Shown here one piece after another: positions 16,873 to 26,394 of a stretch of 64,000 nucleotides of DNA. Made by a program: the position numbers and the translations under genes. The stretch comes from an uncultured Saprospiraceae bacterium. GTDB lineage: Bacteria; Bacteroidota; Bacteroidia; Chitinophagales; Saprospiraceae. The DNA lies in the NCBI GenBank assembly GCA_937973565.1, contig CALJKQ010000063.1:1-64000 (forward strand), read 5' to 3'. Every line of letters begins with the position of its first letter. Position 1 is the first letter of the stretch. The notes under the pieces were generated by a model. That model was not told where the DNA came from. It did not search any database and saw nothing but the letters and a program-made list of their open reading frames with translations.

Positions 16873-18249
16873 TTATTTCTTCAAATTATAGGCAATTGCA
16901 TTTTTACCTATTTGTTTACCTAGTCTCAAACCTTCAGTACAGTCAAATCTTGGGTGGACACCTAAAGGAATTCTCGAATAGGCGTTTTCTTCACCGATTT
17001 GTGTGATTGTGGTATAAGTTCTTGGTGTTCCAATAAACTCTGATCTGCCGTAATGGCATCTATCAGTGAAGGTATAATTTTCACCAAAAAAGTCACTTAA
17101 TATTGAGATAGCTAAACCTCCAAATGTTGAGTGCCCGGAAGGATATCCAGGAAATGGCGGGGTAAGATTATCTGTACCGACAGCATTACCAAGAATTGTC
17201 CTGAATTCAGGATTTATTACATTTGGAATATAATTGAAGGGTCTCTCAACGTTGTAATGGTATTTTGAGCCCCAGGCAGCAACCGCTGCATCGTTTTCTG
17301 CCATTCCTAGTTTCAATAATAGATGAACGCAAAATTCAAGATTGGCATTTTCATTTTGAATCATCTGATTGGCAATCTGGAAGACTCTTGCAGGAGGGCT
17401 GAATGTAAGCCCAACTATATCATCACTCCAGAATTCTGCTCTCCACCTTCTCTCGTGGGTAAGATTTACAATGTTTTCGTTTACTTCTAAAAAGTCTTTA
17501 TAATATTGACTTGCCGGATTAGTACTATACGCTGGAGGAGCTGGAGAAAGCAACTCATTACCAAATGTTGTAAAAGACCTAACTTTTCCAAAATAAGGAA
17601 ACAAAGATTTTCCATCAGCTGGTTGCCATTTGCCAACACCAGATGGGGGTGAATAATTAGACGGGAATGGATCTGCTGCTTGAGATACACCTTCAATGTC
17701 TGTATCCGCATATTTCATAACGGCATCGGCCACCAACCTTCCCCATTCCTGTGAATTGTTGAAAACTTCCTGGCTAACTTTGGTTTTTAATGTATTGTTA
17801 AATGATGATTCCAAATCATTGATCAGGCCTCTCTGGTCTGTATTAGCAACCGCCATCATGTGCTCCATAGACCTGGCTAGGGCTGCATTTACTGCGATAT
17901 TCCAGTCATACTTCAACTTGTCTTTTGGAAGATCAGGAACCGTAAGTCCTGACAATTTGGTGTCGTTTGACACGAAGTCCGGCATGCCCGGTAAGGCAGC
18001 TTCATAAGCAGACATCCAAATGTATGCCAAAGCGCGGGAAGTTGCACAGGGCCTAAATCCTGGTAAATCTTTTTCAATGTCCATATACAATTGGATCCAT
18101 TCAGACACAACGTTGTTGTTGTAATTGGCAGCCAGATTTTCTTCCGGCTGAATGGGATCGATGGGGTCAACTTCATCCTTACATGCAGCAAGAAAGATCA
18201 TAGAAAACAGCATAAGGAACATTCCATTACGCAAAATTAGGATATTCAT
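16873..18249 (-). CDS. Vanadium-dependent haloperoxidase / PAP2-type lipoprotein (copy 1)
   Basis: A 458-aa lipoprotein (Cys23 in FLAAC) with the phosphate/vanadate-binding triad of the PAP2 superfamily: Lys329 and Arg336 in KYHYNVERP, PSGH at 370-373, and SRIPLGVH at 425-432 with Arg426 and His432. The all-helical build and length fit bacterial vanadium-haloperoxidase homologues, but whether it binds vanadate or acts as a phosphatase cannot be told. It has a paralogue at 20603-21985 on the other side of a two-component system, sharing GxWSDDxxGLTF-like and PSGHST segments. A -7 box sits about 60 bases upstream. Confidence 0.88.
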   Translation of the reverse strand: MNILILRNGMFLMLFSMIFLAACKDEVDPIDPIQPEENLAANYNNNVVSEWIQLYMDIEKDLPGFRPCATSRALAYIWMSAYEAALPGMPDFVSNDTKLSGLTVPDLPKDKLKYDWNIAVNAALARSMEHMMAVANTDQRGLINDLESSFNNTLKTKVSQEVFNNSQEWGRLVADAVMKYADTDIEGVSQAADPFPSNYSPPSGVGKWQPADGKSLFPYFGKVRSFTTFGNELLSPAPPAYSTNPASQYYKDFLEVNENIVNLTHERRWRAEFWSDDIVGLTFSPPARVFQIANQMIQNENANLEFCVHLLLKLGMAENDAAVAAWGSKYHYNVERPFNYIPNVINPEFRTILGNAVGTDNLTPPFPGYPSGHSTFGGLAISILSDFFGENYTFTDRCHYGRSEFIGTPRTYTTITQIGEENAYSRIPLGVHPRFDCTEGLRLGKQIGKNAIAYNLKK

Positions 18250-18309
18250 GGTTTTTACTATTTTTTTCGCTTAAATAAAAAATTTGGCCAATCCTTTGAT
18301 TAGCGCTCA

Positions 18310-18317
18310 CAAATTTA
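18310..18317 (-). promoter_or_regulatory. Bacteroidota -7 box (TAAATTTG) for haloperoxidase copy 1
   Basis: An exact TAnnTTTG match on the minus strand, about 60 bases before the ATG at 18249. The remaining intergenic bases to 18511 are AT rich and should also hold the promoter of the two-component system; no operator was identified. Confidence 0.5.
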
Positions 18318-18511
18318 CCCTTTGTAAAGTGTATGATTTCTATTTTTTTCCTTAAAATCTGCTTAAAACGGGTATGATTTTTATCAAAATGATAAATTCG
18401 GAGCTTTAAAATCAAAAATTAGAATTTTTTAATTTCATAAACTATTCAAAATGATATAATTATTGATGAGATTTGCACGCATATATGTTTTTTTAATGTG
18501 TAGATAATAGC

Positions 18512-19192
18512 ATGAAAATTTTACTAATTGACGATGAAATTAAGATCATTCAATCGTTGAAGCAGGGATTGGAGGAAAACGGCATGGAAGTGGAGCTGGC
18601 TTTTGACGGCGAAACCGGTAAAAATTTAGCCGAAAAAAATACATTCAATGTAATTGTTTCCGATGTGATCATGCCAAAGCTAAACGGGTACGAATTGGTC
18701 AAAGAGCTTAGAGCCCATGGAAATGAAACCCCTGTGTTATTGCTTTCAGCCCTCGATGCAATAGACGAAAAAGTGGTTGGGCTTGAGTCGGGTGCAGATG
18801 ATTATCTGTCCAAACCTTTTGCTTTTCAGGAGTTATTGGCCCGAATCAAGGCATTGGATAGAAGAAAAGGGGCCAAATCAACAAACAACACGTTGAAATA
18901 TGCCGATATTGAGTTAAATTTGGATACGAGATCTTTTTACAGAGGAGGCCAAAAAATTGACCTCACTCCAAAAGAGTATTCCCTGATCGAGTACTTTTTG
19001 CGCAACCCTGAACGGGTAATTTCTAAACCCGAACTGGCAGAAAAAATCTGGGAAATTGACTTTGTAACCAATACCAATGTGATTGAAGTTTATGTCAATT
19101 ACCTCCGAAATAAAATGGACAAAAATTTTGAAAATAAACTGATTCACACTCAATTTGGAATAGGATATATGCTTATTGATCAACCGGCATAA
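18512..19192 (+). CDS. OmpR-family DNA-binding response regulator
   Basis: A 226-aa regulator. The receiver domain has the acidic pocket IDDE, phosphoacceptor Asp51 (VIVSDVIMPKLNG) and Lys101 (YLSKPF). The C-terminal winged helix spans about residues 130-222 (LTPKEYSLIEYFLRNP, TNVIEVYVNYLRNKM). Its stop is 2 bases before the kinase ATG, so the two are co-translated. The flanking haloperoxidase-like genes are the obvious candidate targets. Confidence 0.95.
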   Translation: MKILLIDDEIKIIQSLKQGLEENGMEVELAFDGETGKNLAEKNTFNVIVSDVIMPKLNGYELVKELRAHGNETPVLLLSALDAIDEKVVGLESGADDYLSKPFAFQELLARIKALDRRKGAKSTNNTLKYADIELNLDTRSFYRGGQKIDLTPKEYSLIEYFLRNPERVISKPELAEKIWEIDFVTNTNVIEVYVNYLRNKMDKNFENKLIHTQFGIGYMLIDQPA

Positions 19193-19194
19193 AC

Positions 19195-20619
19195 ATGCAA
19201 ATACGCACAAAATTAACATTGCAATTTATCCTTATTGTGGCCACCATCATGTTGGTCTCCTTTTACTATATTCACAATCGGTTCAGGGATCAGTTGCAGG
19301 ATGATTTTTATGAGTCTTTGAGGTCCAAAGCCTTCCTCACAGGTGAGATGTTGGTGGGTAAAATACGGGATCACAACGAAGAGGTTTTTCAGAACAAACC
19401 TTCAAACGAACACAACCCCCTTTCATCCGAAAATATATCGATTTACAACAGCGAAAATCAACTGGTTTATAGCTTCAGCCAGTCTCCTGCACAACTCAAT
19501 AAAGACAAACTCAACCAGGTGAGATTAGAGCGGGAAAAACGTTTTGTTTATGACAAATACAACTCCATTGGAGTCCTGTACAAAAATAAATTCGGGTTTG
19601 AGTATATCATTGTAGCTGAATCTGTTTTTAATTCAAGTCAGCTCAGCAACCTTACCAACATTCTGATGTGGGTGTACATTTTATTTATCAGCCTTGTAGC
19701 ATTAGGAGGATGGATCTTTGCCGGCCAGGCACTAAGACCGGTGAACTCGATTATGAACGAAGTGGAAGCGATTTTGCCATCAGACATGACCCACAGGCTC
19801 AATCATTCGGGACAAAGAGATGAGTTGTCACGTTTGGTCCAGACTTTCAATAAGCTACTCGATAGAATCCAACAGGTGTTCATCAATCAAAAACAATTTT
19901 TATCCAACATTTCACACGAGCTCAAAAATCCTCTGAATGTAATTTTATCTCAAATTGAAGTTACCCTCAACAAACCAAGAACCTCAGAAGAATACCAAAC
20001 CGTATTAAAATCTGTATACGAAGATATGATCGAACTCAGTGATGTTTCTTCTAAAATTATGCAGTTGTCCAAAATCAATGCTGACGGCAGCAGCATCAGA
20101 TTTGAACCCTTTAGGATTGATGAAGTTTTGTTTCAGGCAAAGACTACGGTTCAAAAATTACACCCCAACCAAAAAATATCTCTGGTTATGTCAAACCTGC
20201 CGGAGGATGAGAATGGATTGTTGTTCAAAGGTAATGAGCAGCTCATTAAAACGGCCCTTGTCAACATCATGGAGAATGCCATGAAGTATGGAGCCAATCA
20301 GGAAGTTGTTACTACCCTCGAATTCAACCCGGGTAAAGGTGCCGTTATCTGTGTAGCGGATAAAGGTATTGGCATGGAAAAAAAGGAGGTTGACATGGTT
20401 TTCGAACCCTTCTACCGATCAGAGAACGCCAAAGTAATTAAAGGTTCCGGCATAGGACTTTCGCTCGTCAAAAGTATTTTTGAATTGCACAACCTCAAAT
20501 ACGAGGTGAAAAGCATTAAACACAAAGGCACCAGATTTTACGTTTACTTTTTGACCGAGAACGACAAATCCCAACCCCTAACGATCAAAGAAATGCCGGC
20601 TTATGAAAAGGTATCGTAA
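19195..20619 (+). CDS. HAMP-domain sensor histidine kinase
   Basis: A 474-aa kinase. It has TM1 at about 9-25, a periplasmic sensor of about 130 residues without recognised ligand motifs, TM2 at about 157-176, HAMP at about 177-232, the H box FLSNISHELKNPLN with His241, and an ATPase domain with N box (NIMENAMKYG), G1 (VADKGIGM), F box (FEPFYR) and G2 (GSGIGLSLVK). It pairs with the preceding response regulator. Its last 17 bases overlap the start of the second haloperoxidase-like gene, so the three genes form one transcription unit. Confidence 0.95.
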   Translation: MQIRTKLTLQFILIVATIMLVSFYYIHNRFRDQLQDDFYESLRSKAFLTGEMLVGKIRDHNEEVFQNKPSNEHNPLSSENISIYNSENQLVYSFSQSPAQLNKDKLNQVRLEREKRFVYDKYNSIGVLYKNKFGFEYIIVAESVFNSSQLSNLTNILMWVYILFISLVALGGWIFAGQALRPVNSIMNEVEAILPSDMTHRLNHSGQRDELSRLVQTFNKLLDRIQQVFINQKQFLSNISHELKNPLNVILSQIEVTLNKPRTSEEYQTVLKSVYEDMIELSDVSSKIMQLSKINADGSSIRFEPFRIDEVLFQAKTTVQKLHPNQKISLVMSNLPEDENGLLFKGNEQLIKTALVNIMENAMKYGANQEVVTTLEFNPGKGAVICVADKGIGMEKKEVDMVFEPFYRSENAKVIKGSGIGLSLVKSIFELHNLKYEVKSIKHKGTRFYVYFLTENDKSQPLTIKEMPAYEKVS

Positions 20620-21985
20620 AACCGTTCTTTTAGCTCTTTTGCTACTGACCATCTCAACAGCCGGATATGTCTTTTGGCAAAAACATTCCACACCCAAAAC
20701 AGATGAAGACATAGTGCTGATTAATGAGTGGTACCAATTGGCACTCGAAATAGAAACCGATATTGAAGGTATTGCCGTACCGGTGGCAGGTCGTTTTTAT
20801 GGTTATTTCGGATTTATACCCATGACCATAGAAGCCTCCGAAAAAGGGCAACTGGATCAACTTTCTTATTACTTTCCAAACCTGGATCTCAGTAAAATTA
20901 GAAACAGAAAAAATACTCGTTTTGGTCCTGCATTCAATAAAGCAGCCAAGGTCTTCTTGTCCAGGTATTACATCAATATTCCCTATCATCTCAACAAAAA
21001 GGCAGAAGACATTGAGAATAAATGGAACCAACGTTGGATGAAAGAATTGGGACCGGAGATCACAGAACACTCAAAGAACCTCGGTAGAGATATAGCCAAT
21101 GCAGTATACGCCTGGTCAGAAGAAGATGAGCAGGGACACCAGGCTTATCTTCACAATTTTGATAAGGATTATGACCCCCCCAAGGGTCCGGGTCTTTGGA
21201 AAGAAGATGATGAGCATCCAATGCCGGCCCTCTTACCGCACTGGGGCAAGGTTCGTACTTTTGTCATCAATGCCGATGAATTTATTGCCACACCCTTACC
21301 GCCCTATTCAACCGACCATAATTCTATTTACTATATTCAGGCACTTGAATTATTTACTATAAGTGCACCCTTGTCCTATGAAAACAAATGGATCTCGGAA
21401 TATTGGAGCGACGATGTGAGAGGTCTTACTTTTACTCCGTCGGGTCGATGGATATCTATTTTAAATCAGTTTGTATTGGAAAACAAGGTGCCAAGATCGA
21501 GGGCCATCGAGGCTTATTTTAAACTGGGTATTGGCATCTCAGATGCATTGGTAGCCTGCTGGAATTCCAAATACATTTACAATCTGGAAAGACCACAGGA
21601 TTTTATCCGAAAAAATATTCATGAAGATTGGCGGTCTTTCCACCATTCACCCAATTTTCCAAGTTATCCTTCCGGCCATTCGACCATTGGCGGCGTCAGT
21701 TCAACAATCCTTGCTAATATATTTGGAGATACAATTGATTTTACTGACAAAAGTCATGAAGGGCGCATCGAATTTCAAGGTAAAGCGAGGCACTTCACCT
21801 CATTTAAAGAAATGGCAGAAGAGAATGCATATTCCAGGATACCTTTGGGAGTACATTACAGAATAGATTGTCAGGAAGGGTTAAGGCTCGGAGAATCGGT
21901 TGGAAAGCGCATCAATCAAATTAAGTTTACCGTTCCGGTTACACCAAAAAAAGTTGAACCCGGCAAACCTATTTCAGCTATTTGA
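20603..21985 (+). CDS. Vanadium-dependent haloperoxidase / PAP2-type protein (copy 2)
   Basis: A 460-aa paralogue of the gene at 16873-18249. It has an N-terminal hydrophobic segment (residues 7-24) but no lipobox Cys, so it is probably membrane-anchored or secreted. The active-site set is intact: Lys323 and Arg330 in KYIYNLERP, PSGH at 356-359, SRIPLGVH at 411-418. Shared segments such as ISEYWSDDVRGLTFTPS support common descent. It starts inside the histidine kinase gene (17-bp overlap) and its 3' end overlaps convergent deoC by 12 bases. The substrate is unknown. Confidence 0.87.
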   Translation: MKRYRKTVLLALLLLTISTAGYVFWQKHSTPKTDEDIVLINEWYQLALEIETDIEGIAVPVAGRFYGYFGFIPMTIEASEKGQLDQLSYYFPNLDLSKIRNRKNTRFGPAFNKAAKVFLSRYYINIPYHLNKKAEDIENKWNQRWMKELGPEITEHSKNLGRDIANAVYAWSEEDEQGHQAYLHNFDKDYDPPKGPGLWKEDDEHPMPALLPHWGKVRTFVINADEFIATPLPPYSTDHNSIYYIQALELFTISAPLSYENKWISEYWSDDVRGLTFTPSGRWISILNQFVLENKVPRSRAIEAYFKLGIGISDALVACWNSKYIYNLERPQDFIRKNIHEDWRSFHHSPNFPSYPSGHSTIGGVSSTILANIFGDTIDFTDKSHEGRIEFQGKARHFTSFKEMAEENAYSRIPLGVHYRIDCQEGLRLGESVGKRINQIKFTVPVTPKKVEPGKPISAI

Positions 21986-22636
21986 TGACTTCTCAGCGAT
22001 CTTAATTCCGGAAGACGTACCTATCCTGTCTGCACCGGCCTCTATAAAAGCCAGTGCGGTTTCCAGATCAGAAATTCCCCCTGATGCTTTTATTTTCGCC
22101 TTGTTTCCAATCCTGTTTTTAATGGCTTTTACAATCTCCAGGTCTGCTCCTTTGGGTGCAAAACCGGTAGATGTTTTTAAATAATCTACCTTGTATTGCA
22201 AACACAGATCTGTCAAATGCAGTATCTCTTCCATATCCAGATAGGCTGTTTCAAAGATCAGTTTGAACACAGCACCATGAGACGAAATCAATGCACTGAG
22301 CTGTTCGATTTCTGCCTCCACTTTTTCCCATTGCCGTGATTTAATCCAGGAAACATTTACCACCACATCAATTTCCTGAGCCCCATGTTGAATCATTTCA
22401 CGGGTCTCAAATAATTTTGTGGCAGTATCGCTGTAGCCCAACGGAAAACCTACCACGGTACATACTTTTACCTGTGAACCCTGTAAAAGAGACACGGCGA
22501 GTGGTACATGACAAGGAGGCACACACACAGCCGCAAAGCTATGTTCTTTGGCTTCATTGCACAAAGCTTCAATATCGGAGGCCGTGCAAAATGCTTTTAG
22601 CAAGGTGTGATCAATATAAGAAGCTACAGACATCAT
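21974..22636 (-). CDS. deoC: Deoxyribose-phosphate aldolase
   Basis: A 220-aa class I aldolase that cleaves 2-deoxyribose-5-phosphate to glyceraldehyde-3-phosphate and acetaldehyde. Motifs: YIDHTLLKAF at the N-terminus, VVGFPLGYSDTATKLFE, EIDVVVN, the Schiff-base Lys in VDYLKTSTGF, and the proton-relay Lys in KIKASGGI. The ATG overlaps the secA stop as ATGA, suggesting translational coupling, an unusual partner for a nucleoside-catabolic gene. Confidence 0.95.
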   Translation of the reverse strand: MMSVASYIDHTLLKAFCTASDIEALCNEAKEHSFAAVCVPPCHVPLAVSLLQGSQVKVCTVVGFPLGYSDTATKLFETREMIQHGAQEIDVVVNVSWIKSRQWEKVEAEIEQLSALISSHGAVFKLIFETAYLDMEEILHLTDLCLQYKVDYLKTSTGFAPKGADLEIVKAIKNRIGNKAKIKASGGISDLETALAFIEAGADRIGTSSGIKIAEKSSNS

Positions 22637-25600
22637 TTTCCGTGGCAGTGTTTGTATTTTTTACCGCTGCCACATGGACACAGGTCGTTTCTTCCCACTT
22701 TTTCTTCTTGTCGGACAAAGGTCTCTATCTTCTTTTCAACAGACCTGCCAGAGTTTTCAGCAGCAGCTCTTCTTGCCTCCTCTTCTTTGTTGGTCTTGAT
22801 GTTGGAAAGGTCTGTTTTTACCTCTCTGGCTTCCCGAACTTCATCATTCTGTACTACCAATCTGGCCCTCATGAGGTAAGAAACTACTTCCATATTTACG
22901 GAATAGATCAATTCCTCAAACAAACGATAGGCTTCCATTTTGTAAATCACAAGTGGATCCTTTTGTTCGAAGGTTGCAGCCTGTACAGAATCTTTCAACT
23001 CATCCATTGCCCTGAGGTGCTCTTTCCAGTTGTCGTCGATCAAAGACAAAGCGACCGCCTGTTCAATATCGATGGAAATGGTTTCTCCGCTTGATTCTAC
23101 TGCTCTTTTGAGGTCAGCAGTTAATTGCAACGGATGGCCTGTGCCATCTTCAATAGGTAATAAGATGCGTTTGTATTGATGTCCCTGATTTTCATAAACA
23201 TTTTTAATAACAGGCATGAGCATCGCTTTGAAATGCTCCTTCTTTTGCTCATAAACATCCATCACCTTGGTCCTGAATTTTTCAACCAGTGCAGCTGGTG
23301 AGGACGAAGTAAAGGTTGCCTTGTCAATATCCGGATCCAGGCTCAGCATAGAAAGACATTCGTTTTCGAAGCCCTCGTAGTCATTGGTGTTTTTAAACTT
23401 CAATACCAAAGATTCAGTGAGTGATTCGAACATGTTGAAAATGTCGACTGACAACCTGGTACCTTCCAATGCATGGTTTCTTTTTCTGTATATGGCTTCA
23501 CGCTGGATGTTCATCACATCGTCGTATTCCAGCAATCTTTTTCTAATGCCAAAGTTGTTTTCTTCAACTTTCTTTTGGGCGCGTTCGATGGATTTGGTAA
23601 TCATGCTGTGCTGAATTACCTCTCCTTCCTTGTGTCCCATTCTGTCCATGACACCGGCAATGCGATCACTTTGGAACATGCGCATGAGGTTGTCTTCCAA
23701 AGAGACGTAAAACTGAGATGTACCGGGGTCTCCCTGACGTCCGGCACGACCCCTTAACTGGCGGTCTACCCTTCTGGAATCGTGTCTTTCAGTAGCAATG
23801 ATGGCCAAACCGCCTGCGGCTTTTACTTCATCATTGATTTTAATATCCGTACCCCTACCCGCCATGTTGGTGGCAATGGTTACCCTGCCGGGCTTACCGG
23901 CTTCGGCTACGATTTCAGCTTCTCGCTGGTGCTGTTTGGCGTTCAATACGTTATGGGAGATACCTCTCAAATCCAGCATCTTGCTCAATTTTTCTGAAAT
24001 ATCTACAGAAGTTGTACCCACCAAAACGGGTCGACCTGCCTGCGTCAGCTTGCTAATCTCATCGATTACGGCGTTGAATTTTTCTCTGGTGGTTTTGAAT
24101 ACAAGGTCTTCTTCGTCTTTTCTGACTATCGGTTTATTGGTGGGAATGACCACCACATCGAGTTTATAGATTTGCCACAATTCTTGTGCTTCTGTTTCGG
24201 CGGTTCCCGTCATACCACACAATTTGTGGAACATCCTGAAATAGTTTTGCAAAGTAATGGTAGCATACGTTTGCGTAATATTTCCAATGTCTACATTTTC
24301 TTTGGCTTCCAATGCCTGGTGAAGACCATCGCTGTAACGGCGACCTTCCATCATACGGCCGGTTTGCTCATCTACAATTTTTACCTCACCATTGATTACC
24401 ACATATTCCTGGTCTTTTTCAAATAGGGTGTAGGCTTTCAATAACTGAGATACAGCGTGCAACCTTCGCGACTTGGTGCTAAAATCTGTGATCAAAGATT
24501 GTCTTTCTGCAGCCAGTTTTATTCCTTCAGATTTTTCACGTTCGGTGATAGCCAGCATAGCACTGGTGATGTCAGGCAGAAGGAAGAAATTCTCATCGTT
24601 TTCTCCTTTAGACAAATATTCAATTCCCTTTGCCGTAAGTTCAACACTTCTGTTTTTCTCATCTATCACAAAGTAAAGAGGTCTATCTGCAATCGGCATG
24701 TGTTTATTCTGCTCCTGCATGTAATAGTTTTCCGCTTTCTGGAAAGTAACTTTTACCCCTTCTTCACTCAAAAACTTAATCAATGGCCTGTACTTTGGCA
24801 GGGCCCTGTGGGCTCTGAGCAAGGCCAGACCTGCCTCTCCTTCATTGTAACCGGTTTTGCCGGCCAGGAACAATTTTCGGGCTTCAGCAAGGTATTCTGT
24901 AGCCAGCTTGCGCTGTGCATTGACCAGAGATTCAACTTTCGGGTTTAAGTCCTGGTACTCTTGTTCATCAGCACCTTCCGGTACAGGTCCGGATATGATC
25001 AAAGGCGTTCTGGCATCATCGATCAAAACGGAATCCACCTCATCCACCATAGCAAAGTGGTGTTTGCGCTGCACTTTTTCATCGGCACTTCTCACCATGT
25101 TGTCGCGCAGATAATCGAAACCAAATTCGTTGTTGGTTCCGTAGGTAATGTCGCAATTGTAAGCGGCTACACGCTGTGCAGAATGGGGTTTGTAATTGTC
25201 AATACAGTCAACCGTAAGGTACAAAAACTCAAAAATAGGACCTACCCACTCGCTATCCCTTCGTGCGAGGTAGTCGTTTACGGTAACCACGTGAACACCA
25301 AGTCCGGAAAGCCCGTTGAGGTAAGCCGGCAAGGTAGCCACCAGGGTTTTACCTTCCCCTGTTGCCATCTCCGCAATCTTTCCATCGTGCAGCACCATAC
25401 CACCAATCAACTGTACGTCGTAGTGCACCATATTCCAGGTAATTTCACCACCTGCAGCGGTCCAGGAGTTCTTCCATTTGGCGGCATTGCCATCAATGGT
25501 GATATAGTTCTTTTTGGCTGCCAAATTGCGATCGTGTTCGGTTGCTGTAACCTCAATTTCCTGATTTTGGCTAAATCTTCTTGCTGTTTCTTTGACAGTG

Positions 25601-25932
25601 GCAAATGCCTCCGGTAGGATAGCTTTTAGTATTACCTCCAGGTGGTTATCTCTTTCTTTGACAAGCTCATCGATCTGATCAAATAAATATTCCTTGGTTC
25701 CCAAATCGTGTTCAGCATCTGCTTGTTCTTTGAGTCTGTTAATATCCTTGTCGATACCTTCCAGGTGTTGTGCTATTCTTTCTCTGAACCGAAGGGTGTT
25801 CCCTCTGAGCTCATCATTACTCAGCTTTTTATATTCTTCTGCAAAAGCATTGATTTTGTCTACGATGGGTCTATATCCCTGAACGTCGCGCTCGTGTTTT
25901 GTTCCAAAAATTTTTTTGATAAAATCTAACAT
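22633..25932 (-). CDS. secA: Preprotein translocase ATPase SecA
   Basis: A 1,099-aa motor of the Sec pathway. Walker A lies in EMATGEGKTLVATLPAYLNG, Walker B in MVDEVDSVLIDDAR, then the preprotein cross-linking domain, NBD2 (ATNMAGRGTDIKI, QLRGRAGRQGDPG), scaffold and wing domains, and a C-terminal zinc/SecB-binding tail CPCGSGKKYKHCHG. It is longer than the about 900-aa E. coli form because of insertions, including one around residues 325-470, which is usual in Bacteroidota. It is followed directly by deoC. Confidence 0.97.
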   Translation of the reverse strand: MLDFIKKIFGTKHERDVQGYRPIVDKINAFAEEYKKLSNDELRGNTLRFRERIAQHLEGIDKDINRLKEQADAEHDLGTKEYLFDQIDELVKERDNHLEVILKAILPEAFATVKETARRFSQNQEIEVTATEHDRNLAAKKNYITIDGNAAKWKNSWTAAGGEITWNMVHYDVQLIGGMVLHDGKIAEMATGEGKTLVATLPAYLNGLSGLGVHVVTVNDYLARRDSEWVGPIFEFLYLTVDCIDNYKPHSAQRVAAYNCDITYGTNNEFGFDYLRDNMVRSADEKVQRKHHFAMVDEVDSVLIDDARTPLIISGPVPEGADEQEYQDLNPKVESLVNAQRKLATEYLAEARKLFLAGKTGYNEGEAGLALLRAHRALPKYRPLIKFLSEEGVKVTFQKAENYYMQEQNKHMPIADRPLYFVIDEKNRSVELTAKGIEYLSKGENDENFFLLPDITSAMLAITEREKSEGIKLAAERQSLITDFSTKSRRLHAVSQLLKAYTLFEKDQEYVVINGEVKIVDEQTGRMMEGRRYSDGLHQALEAKENVDIGNITQTYATITLQNYFRMFHKLCGMTGTAETEAQELWQIYKLDVVVIPTNKPIVRKDEEDLVFKTTREKFNAVIDEISKLTQAGRPVLVGTTSVDISEKLSKMLDLRGISHNVLNAKQHQREAEIVAEAGKPGRVTIATNMAGRGTDIKINDEVKAAGGLAIIATERHDSRRVDRQLRGRAGRQGDPGTSQFYVSLEDNLMRMFQSDRIAGVMDRMGHKEGEVIQHSMITKSIERAQKKVEENNFGIRKRLLEYDDVMNIQREAIYRKRNHALEGTRLSVDIFNMFESLTESLVLKFKNTNDYEGFENECLSMLSLDPDIDKATFTSSSPAALVEKFRTKVMDVYEQKKEHFKAMLMPVIKNVYENQGHQYKRILLPIEDGTGHPLQLTADLKRAVESSGETISIDIEQAVALSLIDDNWKEHLRAMDELKDSVQAATFEQKDPLVIYKMEAYRLFEELIYSVNMEVVSYLMRARLVVQNDEVREAREVKTDLSNIKTNKEEEARRAAAENSGRSVEKKIETFVRQEEKVGRNDLCPCGSGKKYKHCHGK

Positions 25933-26288
25933 ATCGAAATTGATTATAGTGCGGGGAAGATCCCCCGGGGGTTGTACCTGACAGAGATTGGCAATTCAAC
26001 CGGAAGTCAAAGATAAAAATTCCCGTTCATACCCCCGATCGAATATTGTTCCAGTTTGGAATACCATCTCCTGATTCAAGGTCCTCTTTCATGGGTGTTT
26101 AAAGAATTTAATCTAAGATTCAAAATATAAAACACAAAACCGCAAAAAAAACAGTGTATTATTTTGAAATATCTCAAGAAAGCAGGAATAAATTTATATT
26201 TTTTCCAATGACAGAAAACGCGTGTTCACGGTGACATAATGGCAGATGGATGCCGGTCAAATGAACATTTAATTGATAGATGTTTTCC
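25933..26288. other. Intergenic region between secA and the FAH-family gene
   Basis: There is no credible reading frame on either strand. A short GC-rich palindromic stretch, GATCCCCCGGGGG, lies near 25961; the rest is AT rich. It should contain the secA promoter, but no exact TAnnTTTG was found there on the minus strand. Confidence 0.5.
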
Positions 26289-26296
26289 TATTTTTG
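26289..26296 (+). promoter_or_regulatory. Bacteroidota -7 box (TATTTTTG) upstream of the FAH-family gene
   Basis: An exact TAnnTTTG match about 100 bases before the ATG at 26395. If used, it gives a leader of roughly 90 bases, longer than at other genes in this window. Confidence 0.4.
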
Positions 26297-26394
26297 TGGG
26301 ACAGCATGGCCCTTGTACTGGGAAAGCTCTTTGGGTAAAAAGAATTATTTCCCCATATGGCATCATTATCATTGTAAACACCTAAAATTTCAAA

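Noticed and set aside
20603..20619. Frameshift between histidine kinase and haloperoxidase copy 2
   Set aside because: Both frames are complete, with proper start and stop codons. This is a normal 17-base gene overlap.
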